NCBI GenBank assembly: GCA_046589965.1
Contig: JBKJVF010000072.1
Location: 1 to 5,377, forward strand
Length of the DNA: 5,377 nucleotides
Direction: 5' to 3'
From: JAJNPS01 sp046589965
GTDB lineage: Bacteria > Pseudomonadota > Alphaproteobacteria > Rhodobacterales > Rhodobacteraceae
In this document: piece by piece, positions 1-5,283 of the stretch
How the letters are laid out: the number at the start of each line of letters is the position of its first letter
Numbering within the stretch: position 1 is the stretch's first letter
The notes under the pieces: model-generated
Told to the model about the DNA's origin: nothing
Database searches by the model: none
What the model saw: only the letters and a program-made list of their open reading frames with translations
Made by a program: the position numbers and the translations under genes

Positions 1-871
1 GCGCGTCAAGATCATAACCACCCTCAAGCGCGGATACCACCCGGCCTGCACAACTTGCATCGGCAAGATCGCAGATAGCGTGCATCAGATGTGCATAATC
101 TTCGGATGCCCAGCACAGGTTCGCCAAGGGATCATCGCGATGCGCATCGAACCCGGCCGAGATCAGCACCAGTTCCGGCTGCCACAGCGCCAGGTCCGCC
201 AGCGCGGGCTCCCACACGGCCCGCATCGCAGCCCCGTCTGTGCCAGCGCGCAGGGGCAGATTGGTGATCTGGCCATGTGCACCGCGTTCTGACGCCGCGC
301 CGCTGCCGGGATAAAACGGCAACTGGTGAGACGACACAAACCGGACGCGTGGCTCGTCCCACAGCAGGTCTTGCGTGCCGTTGCCGTGGTGGACGTCGAA
401 ATCGAGGACAGCCACACGTGTCAGGCCGTGGTGGTCCAGCGCCCGCATCGCGCCAATAGCGACATTACCAAAAAAGCAGAACCCCATCGCGGTGTCCCGT
501 TCCGCATGGTGGCCGGGGGGGCGGCAGGCGACAAAGGCATTGGTCGCGGTGCCCGTCAGGACGGCATCTACCGCGGCGCAAACTCCGCCCACCGCACGCG
601 AGGCGGCCTCCAGTGTGCCGGGGGACATCCAGGTGTCCGGATCAAGCGCGATGGTGCGCCCGGCGGGAGATGCCGCGCGCAGCCTGGCCAGATAATGCGC
701 CGGATGGCAGCGCAGGAGATCGGCGTCATCGGCAAGGGGTGCCGAACGGCGCTCGGCCACCACGCCTGCCAGGCCGCGAACTACCGCCGCCATCCGCGCG
801 ACCTGTTCAGGATGACCCTCGGGCGTTTCGTGCCGCGCAAAAGCGGCGTGATGATAGATCAGCGTGCTCAC
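1..871 (-). CDS. Histone deacetylase family protein (zinc-dependent amidohydrolase), C-terminus cut off by window edge
   Basis: The protein is a class II-like bacterial member of the arginase/deacetylase fold, probably cytoplasmic, removing acetyl groups from lysines or acetylated amines; the substrate cannot be told from sequence. The visible 290 residues start STLIYHHAAFARHETPEGHPE, the normal family N-terminus. The His-His dyad is in RPPGHH (H121, H122). Zinc ligands are D159 and H161 in DFDVHHG and D242 in SAGFDAHRDDP. The catalytic Tyr is Y286 in LEGGYD. All expected active-site residues are present, so it should be active. The start is GTG at 871, with GAGG five bases upstream; the first ATG would remove 26 conserved residues. 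Only about 15-25 C-terminal residues are likely missing. It follows petR on the same strand after a 75-nt gap holding a GC-rich hairpin. The family call is firm; the substrate is unknown. Confidence 0.93.
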   Translation of the reverse strand, partial: MSTLIYHHAAFARHETPEGHPEQVARMAAVVRGLAGVVAERRSAPLADDADLLRCHPAHYLARLRAASPAGRTIALDPDTWMSPGTLEAASRAVGGVCAAVDAVLTGTATNAFVACRPPGHHAERDTAMGFCFFGNVAIGAMRALDHHGLTRVAVLDFDVHHGNGTQDLLWDEPRVRFVSSHQLPFYPGSGAASERGAHGQITNLPLRAGTDGAAMRAVWEPALADLALWQPELVLISAGFDAHRDDPLANLCWASEDYAHLMHAICDLADASCAGRVVSALEGGYDLDA

Positions 872-876
872 CCGCG

Positions 877-880
877 CCTC
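877..880 (-). promoter_or_regulatory. Ribosome binding site deciding the GTG start of the deacetylase gene
   Basis: GAGG lies five bases before the GTG at 871. No ATG with a comparable site exists near the conserved N-terminus, so this site supports the non-ATG start. Confidence 0.6.
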
Positions 881-896
881 GTTCTTCTCTTTGTGA

Positions 897-939
897 AGTA
901 TCCTCTGGGGGTCCGGGGGGCGACGCGCCCCCGGCGACC
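897..939. repeat. GC-rich palindromic intergenic element, copy 1
   Basis: The element lies between petR and the deacetylase gene. On the plus strand it reads TATCCTCtGGGGGTCCGG, followed by a hairpin with arms at about 913-922 and 926-934 and loop ACG; one arm has an extra G. It shares the same layout and nearly the same bases with 4511-4545, in the same orientation relative to the downstream minus-strand gene. In both places the minus strand continues from GAGGATA into a purine-rich AAAGA...GAACG stretch. Similar elements are common between genes in Rhodobacteraceae (recollection, not searched). There is no T-tract, so a simple intrinsic terminator is unlikely; mRNA processing or stabilisation is possible. 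Confidence 0.65.
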
Positions 940-946
940 TCCGCGG

Positions 947-1648
947 TCAATCCGGGGCCAGCATGTAGCCTTCGCCCCGCACAGTCTGCAGATAGCGCGG
1001 CTGGCGGGGGTCGTCCTCGATCTTGCGTCGCAGGCGCGTGATCTGCACGTCGACCGCGCGTTCGGCCCCGGCAGCATTGGCGTCCTTGTCCATGTCGCCG
1101 GTCAGCTTGTCGCGGCTGACCGCCAGCCCGGCCGCTTGCGCAAAAACACGCATCAGCTGCGCCTCAGTTGCGGTCAGGCGCACGGGCTGATCGCCGCGCC
1201 ACATCTCGCCCCGGTCTATGTCATAGCGGACCGATCCCAGATGCAGGACCTTGGGCGCGGCTTCGGTCTTAACCATCGGGACGCGCCGCAGGATGGCGTT
1301 GATACGCAGCAGCAACTCGCGCGGCTCGAACGGCTTGACCAGATAGTCATCTGCACCGGCCTCCAGCCCTTCGATCCGGTTCGCGGCCTCGCCTTTGGCG
1401 GTCAGAAGCAGCACCGGGACAGCGGACTTGCGCCGCAGTTCGCGGGTAAAGCTGATGCCATCCGTGCCCGGCATCATCACGTCCAGCACCACCAGATCAA
1501 AGTCTAGTCCCAGCAGAATGCGGCGCGCCTGATCGGTGTCGCGCGCGATGGTGACCAGAAAACCGTTGCGCATCAGAAACTTCTGCAACAGTACGCGGAT
1601 GCGTTCATCGTCATCGACGACCAGCAGATGTGCCATGGGTTCGATCAA
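947..1648 (-). CDS. petR: OmpR-family response regulator, PetR-like
   Basis: This is a DNA-binding response regulator. The receiver domain covers about residues 6-122, with acidic pocket D12-D14, phosphoacceptor D56 in VVLDVMMPG, switch T83 and conserved K105 in DYLVKPFEP. A winged-helix DNA-binding domain covers about 133-231 and ends in RRKIEDDP and VRGEGYML. Length, 233 residues, is normal. In Rhodobacter capsulatus the petP-petR pair lies upstream of the cytochrome bc1 operon, and petR is required for respiratory and photosynthetic growth (recalled). The same MarR-plus-OmpR order here supports the name. The favoured start is TTG at 1648, which overlaps the petP stop (TTGA) and has GGAGGG six bases upstream. 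ATG at 1636 gives a more usual N-terminus (MAHLLVVDDD) but has no close binding site. No sensor kinase lies nearby, so its phosphodonor is unknown. Confidence 0.88.
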   Translation of the reverse strand: MIEPMAHLLVVDDDERIRVLLQKFLMRNGFLVTIARDTDQARRILLGLDFDLVVLDVMMPGTDGISFTRELRRKSAVPVLLLTAKGEAANRIEGLEAGADDYLVKPFEPRELLLRINAILRRVPMVKTEAAPKVLHLGSVRYDIDRGEMWRGDQPVRLTATEAQLMRVFAQAAGLAVSRDKLTGDMDKDANAAGAERAVDVQITRLRRKIEDDPRQPRYLQTVRGEGYMLAPD

Positions 1649-2145
1649 GGTCCGCCCTCCCGCAACCTTTGATACTGTCTTCGTTGCTCGGGGTCCATCA
1701 TCCCCTCCAGCACGGCGCGAAAGCCTTGCACCGCCTGGGGACCCGCTGCACGGTAAGCTGCCCGCATGCGGGCACGCTGGGCATCCGACAAGGCACGTTC
1801 CAGCACAAGCCCCTGTTCGGTCAAGTAAAGATGACGCTCACGCTGATCGACGCGGCCCTTTTCGATGCGCACGAGCCCCTGGTCGATCAGGGCGCGCAGC
1901 ACCCGGTTCAAGCTTTGCTTGGTCACCCCCAGGATCGCCAGAAGGTTCGATACGGTGGTGCCGGGGCTCCGATGGATGAAATGGATGGCGCGGTGATGGG
2001 CGCGGCCATAATCCATGCCTTCCAGAATGCGGTCGGGATCGGCGGTAAAGCCGCGATAGGCAAAAAACATCGCCTCGATGCCCTTGCGCAGCTGTTCGTC
2101 GGTCAGAAACAAAAGGCTTTCGTCGCCCGATGTGTTTTCCACCAT
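1645..2145 (-). CDS. petP: MarR-family transcriptional regulator, PetP-like
   Basis: This 166-residue protein is a MarR-type winged-helix dimer. After a helical N-terminus (about 15-32, LTDEQLRKGIEAMFFAYRGF) comes DYGRAHHRAIHFI (about 45-57). The helix-turn-helix is at about 63-92 (TTVSNLLAILGVTKQSLNRV), and the wing at about 93-110 contains the family motif KGRVDQRERHLYLTEQG. The C-terminal helices (about 112-160) would form the dimer interface. It is the first gene of a petP-petR pair with a 4-nt overlap, as in Rhodobacter capsulatus. The ATG at 2145 has GAGG five to six bases upstream. It faces ilvE across a 141-nt region, so it may regulate its own promoter and possibly ilvE (inference). 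The MarR family call is very firm; the petP name rests on domain pairing and order. Confidence 0.88.
   Translation of the reverse strand: MVENTSGDESLLFLTDEQLRKGIEAMFFAYRGFTADPDRILEGMDYGRAHHRAIHFIHRSPGTTVSNLLAILGVTKQSLNRVLRALIDQGLVRIEKGRVDQRERHLYLTEQGLVLERALSDAQRARMRAAYRAAGPQAVQGFRAVLEGMMDPEQRRQYQRLREGGP
1655..1660 (-). promoter_or_regulatory. Ribosome binding site supporting the TTG start of petR
   Basis: GGAGGG sits inside the last codons of petP, six bases before TTG (1648) and 18 bases before the alternative ATG (1636). The spacing favours TTG and translation coupled to petP. Confidence 0.5.
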
Positions 2146-2166
2146 GGGACCCTCGCTCTCGGCTCG

Positions 2167-2195
2167 AATTTACGTCAGCCTTGTTGACATTCCAA
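2167..2195 (-). promoter_or_regulatory. Candidate promoter for petP-petR
   Basis: On the minus strand, TTGGAA (2195-2190) is a -35 box matching the consensus at four of six bases. After exactly 17 bases comes TAAATT (2172-2167) as a -10 box, also four of six. The predicted start near 2160 gives a short leader that still contains the petP binding site. Confidence 0.45.
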
Positions 2196-2202
2196 GTCAC
2201 AA
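2181..2202. promoter_or_regulatory. Imperfect inverted repeat over both divergent -35 boxes (possible operator)
   Basis: TGAC and GTCA form an exact dyad around a 7-base centre. The flanks TTG(T) and CAA extend it if one base is skipped. It covers the -35 boxes of both candidate promoters, a fitting place for a MarR-type dimer such as PetP. The match is short and could be chance. Confidence 0.25.
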
Positions 2203-2212
2203 TGTTTAGCGA
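2184..2212 (+). promoter_or_regulatory. Candidate promoter for ilvE
   Basis: A perfect -35 consensus, TTGACA, is at 2184-2189. The -10 is weak: TAGCGA at 17 bases or TTTAGC at 15 bases, which is not unusual in alphaproteobacteria. Transcription would start near 2218, just before the leader dyad. Confidence 0.35.
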
Positions 2213-2224
2213 TTCGGCAGTTTG

Positions 2225-2260
2225 GCGCAAGATTATGTCCGAAACGGACCAATCGTGCGC
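2225..2260 (+). promoter_or_regulatory. Extended hairpin/dyad in the ilvE leader
   Basis: The arms pair as GCGCA/TGCGC, GATT/AATC and GTCCG/CGGAC around an AAA loop. That makes 14 paired positions, broken by one mismatch and one small internal loop. It ends 26 bases before the ilvE ATG, leaving the ribosome binding site free. It could be an RNA leader structure or a DNA operator. No run of T follows, so it is not a classical attenuator terminator. Confidence 0.5.
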
Positions 2261-2286
2261 AATATTCGCAAAAGCGGGAGGCTGCG

Positions 2287-3153
2287 ATGGCAGGTTATGA
2301 TGATCGCGACGGGTTCATCTGGATGGACGGCAAGCTGGTGGAATGGCGGACTGCGAATGTCCATATCCTGACCCATGCGCTACACTATGCCAGCGCGGTC
2401 TTTGAGGGCGAACGCTGCTACAACGGCAAGATCTTCAAATCGACCGAGCATTCCGCGCGCCTGCTTCGGTCGGGTGAGCTTTTGGACATGCCGATCCCCT
2501 ACTCGGTCGCCGAGATCAACGCAGCCAAAGAAGCCACGCTGAAAGCCAACAATTTGACCGACGCCTATGTGCGCGCCATCGCCTTTCGCGGTGCGGGTGA
2601 GGACATGGGTGTCGCCAGTCTGAACAACCCGATCCGCATGGCCGTCGCGGTCTGGACCTGGGGCAGCTATTACGGCGATGCCAAGTTCAAGGGCGCGAAA
2701 CTTGACATCGCGAAATGGAAACGCCCGTCACCCGACACGATCCCCTGCGAGGCCAAGGCATCGGGGCTCTACATGATCTGCACCATGTCCAAGCACGCCG
2801 CCCAAGCCAAGGGTTGCTCTGATGCGATGATGTTTGACTATCGCGGCTATGTGGCCGAGGCGACGGGCGCGAACATCTTTTTTGTCAAAGACGGCGAGGT
2901 TCACACCCCCAAGGCCGATGCATTCCTGAACGGCATTACCCGCCAGTCGGTCATCGGCATGCTGCGCGACATGCAGATCAAGGTGCACGAACGGCATATC
3001 TTGCCCGAAGAACTTGAGGGGTTCGAACAGTGCTGGCTGACCGGAACCGCAGCCGAAGTGACGCCAGTGGGCCAGATCGGGGATTACAATTTCGAGGTCG
3101 GCGATCTGACCAAACGCGTGTCGATGGAATATGAAAAAATGGTGCGTGCTTAG
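2287..3153 (+). CDS. ilvE: Branched-chain amino acid aminotransferase
   Basis: The enzyme is a cytoplasmic, PLP-dependent fold-type IV aminotransferase. It interconverts leucine, isoleucine and valine with their 2-oxo acids, using 2-oxoglutarate/glutamate. The 288 residues show the family landmarks in order: HILTHALHYASAVFEGERCY (about 26-45), R58 in HSARLL for PLP phosphate, the PLP-binding lysine K157 in CEAKASG, E191 in YVAEATGANIF contacting the pyridine nitrogen, and the phosphate-binding GTAAEVTPV (253-261). Length is slightly under the roughly 300-residue norm but nothing is missing. The ATG at 2287 is preceded by GGGAGG with five bases of spacing. The gene is monocistronic: it diverges from petP and ends at a strong terminator 21 nt after its stop. 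D-amino-acid transaminase is a less likely alternative within class IV. Confidence 0.94.
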   Translation: MAGYDDRDGFIWMDGKLVEWRTANVHILTHALHYASAVFEGERCYNGKIFKSTEHSARLLRSGELLDMPIPYSVAEINAAKEATLKANNLTDAYVRAIAFRGAGEDMGVASLNNPIRMAVAVWTWGSYYGDAKFKGAKLDIAKWKRPSPDTIPCEAKASGLYMICTMSKHAAQAKGCSDAMMFDYRGYVAEATGANIFFVKDGEVHTPKADAFLNGITRQSVIGMLRDMQIKVHERHILPEELEGFEQCWLTGTAAEVTPVGQIGDYNFEVGDLTKRVSMEYEKMVRA

Positions 3154-3173
3154 CTCCATCCCGGCAACAAGAC

Positions 3174-3209
3174 AAAAAAGGCCGGGCAGACTGCCCGGCC
3201 TTGGTTTTT
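3174..3209. terminator. Bidirectional intrinsic terminator between ilvE and the small minus-strand gene
   Basis: GGCCGGGCAG (3180-3189) and CTGCCCGGCC (3191-3200) are perfect complements; in practice the stem has at least eight GC pairs and a five-base loop, extended by AA/TT. On the plus strand GGTTTTT follows. On the minus strand six T directly follow the stem, an even stronger signal. It terminates ilvE and, from the other side, the gene at 3227-3394. Confidence 0.9.
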
Positions 3210-3226
3210 GTGATCTGTCCGTTTGC

Positions 3227-3394
3227 TCAGACCTCGCGCCCCCGCGCGATGCGCAAAAAGTGCATCAGTCGCGTGACCCCCGATTGCGTATGGGGCCGGT
3301 GCCAGGTTTCGCGCGGCGCGCGGGCGAGGCGCAGGAAGTGCTTGACCCGGCCACCGGTCGACGGTGTGCGTTTGTCGGCAATGTGACGTCCCAT
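3227..3394 (-). CDS. Small very basic protein with internal HFLR(L/I)AR repeat, function unknown
   Basis: This is a 55-residue reading frame, MGRHIADKRTP...GREV. The ATG at 3394 is preceded by a near-perfect binding site, GGGAGGA, with five bases of spacing, and the TGA lies 17 nt before a strong terminator. It has 13 Arg/Lys against 3 Asp/Glu, plus five His, so its charge is strongly positive. Residues 16-25 (RVKHFLRLAR) and 42-51 (RLMHFLRIAR) are two copies of one motif, 26 residues apart. Within the six identical residues HFLR.AR, four codons differ silently, which points to selection on protein. There is no signal peptide or membrane segment. It lies 83 nt downstream of queG on the same strand. 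I do not recognise the family; it lacks the DUF1127 pattern of other small Arg-rich alphaproteobacterial proteins. Binding to nucleic acid or acidic membrane is only a guess from charge. Confidence 0.75.
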   Translation of the reverse strand: MGRHIADKRTPSTGGRVKHFLRLARAPRETWHRPHTQSGVTRLMHFLRIARGREV

Positions 3395-3427
3395 GACGAT
3401 CCTCCCTCAGGTATGAGTCTATCGCGC

Positions 3428-3433
3428 ATCTTA
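3428..3433 (-). promoter_or_regulatory. Possible -10 box for the small basic protein gene
   Basis: TAAGAT on the minus strand matches four of six consensus bases. It lies at a suitable distance (about 35 nt) from the start codon at 3394. No convincing -35 is seen in the GC-rich sequence upstream, which includes a run of seven G. The gene could instead be read through from queG, since no terminator lies between them. Confidence 0.25.
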
Positions 3434-3477
3434 GCACGAATTGATCTGCCCCGCCCCCCCGATAGTCGGTGCTGGCC

Positions 3478-4569
3478 TTATCCGTGAGCCAATAGGCGCG
3501 TGACCGCCCAACTTGCCGCGTCCGCCACTGCCGCATCGGGGTCCTGACACAGCGTTTGGGCGACGGGTGTCAGCGAGGGGGTGGCGGAGTTCCCAATGGC
3601 GTATAGGACGTTGCGGACAAACCTGTCGCGTCCGATCCGTTTGATGGGACTTCCCGCAAAGCGCGCGCGAAACCCCGCATCATCCAGCAAGGCTAGCTCC
3701 GCCAGTTCCGGCAGACCAACCCTTGGCTGATAGCCGAACTCGGATGCCGATATGGCGAACTTGTTCCATGGGCAGACCGCAAGGCAGTCGTCGCAGCCAT
3801 AAATGCGGTTGCCCATCAGGGGGCGCAATGTGTCGTCCACCGGGCCTTTGTGCTCGATGGTAAGATAGGAAATGCACCGCCTTGCATCCAGCTGATAGGG
3901 CGCCGGGAATGCCTTGGTCGGGCAGATGTCGAGACAGGCGCGGCATGATCCGCAATGGTCGCCCTCTGGCGGATCGACCGGTAGTTCCAGCGTGGTAAAG
4001 ATCGCCCCCAGAAACACCCAGTTGCCCAGATCGCGGCCCAAAAGGTTGGTATGCTTGCCCTGCCAGCCAAGACCCGCCGCTTGGGCCAGCGGTTTTTCCA
4101 TCACCGGCGCGGTGTCGACAAACACCTTGATCTCGGCGCCGGTTTGATCGACCAGCCAGCGCCCCAGCCGCTTCAGCCGCCGTTTCACCAGATCGTGGTA
4201 ATCGCGCCCTTGCGCATAGCAGCTGACGACACCCCGGTCGCGCTGCGACAGCCCGGTCATCGGGTCAACCTGCGGCGTATATGCCTCGGCGAGCATGATC
4301 ACCGACCGCGCCTCGGGCCAAAGGGCCGACGGGTTGCCGCGCCATTCCGCGCGGTCGGCCATCCAGCCCATTTGCCCCTGATGCCCTGCCGCCAGCCATG
4401 CGTCCAGTCGTGCCGCCATGCCGGGCACGGCGTCCGGTCGGCAAATGCCAACCTTTGCAAAGCCTTCGCGCAAGGCCTGCGCCGAAAGACGTTCTTTCTG
4501 ACTGCGGGAAATATCCTCGGGGTCCGGGGGCGAGCCCCCGGCACCAGCCTCAGAAATCAAGGTCGGCAT
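3478..4569 (-). CDS. queG: Epoxyqueuosine reductase (tRNA queuosine synthesis)
   Basis: QueG carries out the last step of queuosine synthesis, reducing epoxyqueuosine to queuosine in the anticodon wobble position of tRNA, with a cobalamin cofactor and two [4Fe-4S] clusters. Conserved features are the N-terminal domain with YTPQVDP and RDYHDLVKRRLKRL, the presumed catalytic Asp D152 in FVDTAPVMEK, GWQGKHTNLL (168-177), the ferredoxin-like set C206, C209, C212, C216, then C232, C259, C262 and C266, and a C-terminal HEAT-like region (about 285-360). All eight cluster cysteines are present. The ATG at 4569 overlaps the end of the upstream gene by 20 nt and lacks a clear binding site, so reinitiation is likely. 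Residues about 9-20 are encoded by the GC-rich hairpin element; the conserved protein begins near residue 24-30. No better start codon (ATG or GTG) occurs before residue 51, although TTG occurs at residues 4 and 33. Confidence 0.93.
   Translation of the reverse strand: MPTLISEAGAGGSPPDPEDISRSQKERLSAQALREGFAKVGICRPDAVPGMAARLDAWLAAGHQGQMGWMADRAEWRGNPSALWPEARSVIMLAEAYTPQVDPMTGLSQRDRGVVSCYAQGRDYHDLVKRRLKRLGRWLVDQTGAEIKVFVDTAPVMEKPLAQAAGLGWQGKHTNLLGRDLGNWVFLGAIFTTLELPVDPPEGDHCGSCRACLDICPTKAFPAPYQLDARRCISYLTIEHKGPVDDTLRPLMGNRIYGCDDCLAVCPWNKFAISASEFGYQPRVGLPELAELALLDDAGFRARFAGSPIKRIGRDRFVRNVLYAIGNSATPSLTPVAQTLCQDPDAAVADAASWAVTRLLAHG
4511..4545. repeat. GC-rich palindromic element, copy 2, inside the start of queG
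   Basis: ATATCCTCGGGGTCCGG runs into a perfect hairpin, CCGGGGGC / GCCCCCGG (4524-4531 and 4534-4541). It matches copy 1 at 897-939 in order and orientation. It translates as residues about 9-20 of queG (AGGSPPDPED), low-complexity and unlike the family. Copy 1 lies outside coding sequence, so this copy probably arose between two genes and was later read as the queG N-terminus. Confidence 0.65.
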
Positions 4570-5215
4570 AATGGGCGGGCGGCGGAAAGCCCGACACCTG
4601 ATCGGCCAGCAGCGTGCGGAAACAGGGGCGCGACTTGATCTTGACGTACCAATCCTTCAGCACCACATGACGGTTCCAATCCACGTCACTGATGTAATCC
4701 AGACAGCTGAGATGAGCCGCGGCGGTGAAATCCGCCAGCGTCATCACATCCCCCGCCAGCCAGCGCCGCTGATCCAAAAGCCAGGCCATGTAATCAAGGT
4801 GATACTTGATCCGGGCAGAGCCCGATTTCACGTTGCGGCTGTCGGGATAGCCTTGCCCGGTGATCTTTTTGTTGACCCGCTCATAAAGCAGCTTGGACGT
4901 CACTTCTTCATGAAACTTGTCATCGAACCAAGCACAGAGGCGGCGCACTTCATAGCGTGCATCCGCGTCGCGGGGCATCAGGGGCGGCTGGGGCACGCTT
5001 TCTTCCAAGTACTCGCAGATGGCCTGGCTTTCGCTCAAGGTCCGGCTGTCAAGCTTCAGGACCGGGACCTTGCCCGCCGGGTTGCGGCGCAGAAAATCTG
5101 GCGACGGGTCCCAGTACTTTTCCTCGACCAGTTCAACCTCGATCTTCTTTTCGGCAAGGGTCAGGCGGACCTTGCGACAGAAGGGCGACAGGGGAACGTG
5201 GTAGAGACGGTTCAT
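4550..5215 (-). CDS. fzlA: GST-fold cell-division protein, FzlA-like
   Basis: This 221-residue protein has a glutathione S-transferase fold. The thioredoxin-like N-terminal domain (1-75) has YHVPLSPFCRKVRL (S10, C13), the cis-proline in GKVPVL (P51) and SESQAI (61-66). The helical domain (about 85-205) has the LADFTAAAHL capping motif. The C-terminus PPPAHYADLDF matches what I recall of FzlA, an FtsZ-binding division protein of Caulobacter that lacks ordinary GST activity; its conserved tail with an Asp four residues from the end (D218 here) is needed for division. FzlA curves FtsZ filaments and helps activate septal wall synthesis. The ATG at 5215 has GAGGTGA upstream at a somewhat long spacing. 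queG starts within its last codons, so the two are probably cotranscribed. If not FzlA, it is a generic GST; that fold is certain. Confidence 0.85.
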   Translation of the reverse strand: MNRLYHVPLSPFCRKVRLTLAEKKIEVELVEEKYWDPSPDFLRRNPAGKVPVLKLDSRTLSESQAICEYLEESVPQPPLMPRDADARYEVRRLCAWFDDKFHEEVTSKLLYERVNKKITGQGYPDSRNVKSGSARIKYHLDYMAWLLDQRRWLAGDVMTLADFTAAAHLSCLDYISDVDWNRHVVLKDWYVKIKSRPCFRTLLADQVSGFPPPAHYADLDF

Positions 5216-5256
5216 GGGGCGGTCACCTCAACGCATCACCCTCATTGCCGCGCCCG

Positions 5257-5283
5257 CCCCGGGATTTCAATCCCTTTGCGGGG
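5257..5283. other. Interrupted hairpin upstream of the FzlA-like gene
   Basis: GGGATT (5261-5266) pairs with AATCCC (5269-5274), and CCCC (5257-5260) pairs with GGGG (5280-5283) across a five-base bulge. On the minus strand it immediately follows the possible stop codon at 5286-5284, a terminator-like place, but no T-tract follows. It lies 40 nt before the fzlA start, so it could also be in that gene's leader. Confidence 0.4.

Noticed and set aside
326..1507. 393-residue plus-strand open frame
   Set aside because: It lies antisense to two clearly real genes (deacetylase and petR), resembles no family, and is a product of GC-rich codon bias.
1630..2187. 185-residue plus-strand open frame opposite petP
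   Set aside because: petP on the other strand has complete MarR motifs; this frame has none and no binding site.
2728..3159. Minus-strand frame of 143 residues opposite ilvE
   Set aside because: It is a shadow of ilvE, whose active-site motifs all lie on the plus strand.
3449..3461. G-rich run on the minus strand as a possible G-quadruplex
   Set aside because: Only two long G runs are present, too few for a standard intramolecular quadruplex.
4570..4600. preQ1 riboswitch ahead of queG
   Set aside because: The upstream sequence is fzlA coding sequence and shows no preQ1 aptamer pattern; queG appears coupled to fzlA.
4051..4638. 195-residue plus-strand frame opposite queG
   Set aside because: It is antisense to queG and the end of fzlA, with no recognisable domain.
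5257..5283. Hairpin resembling a tRNA T-arm
   Set aside because: The loop lacks the TTCRA pattern and no acceptor, D or anticodon arm can be built around it.
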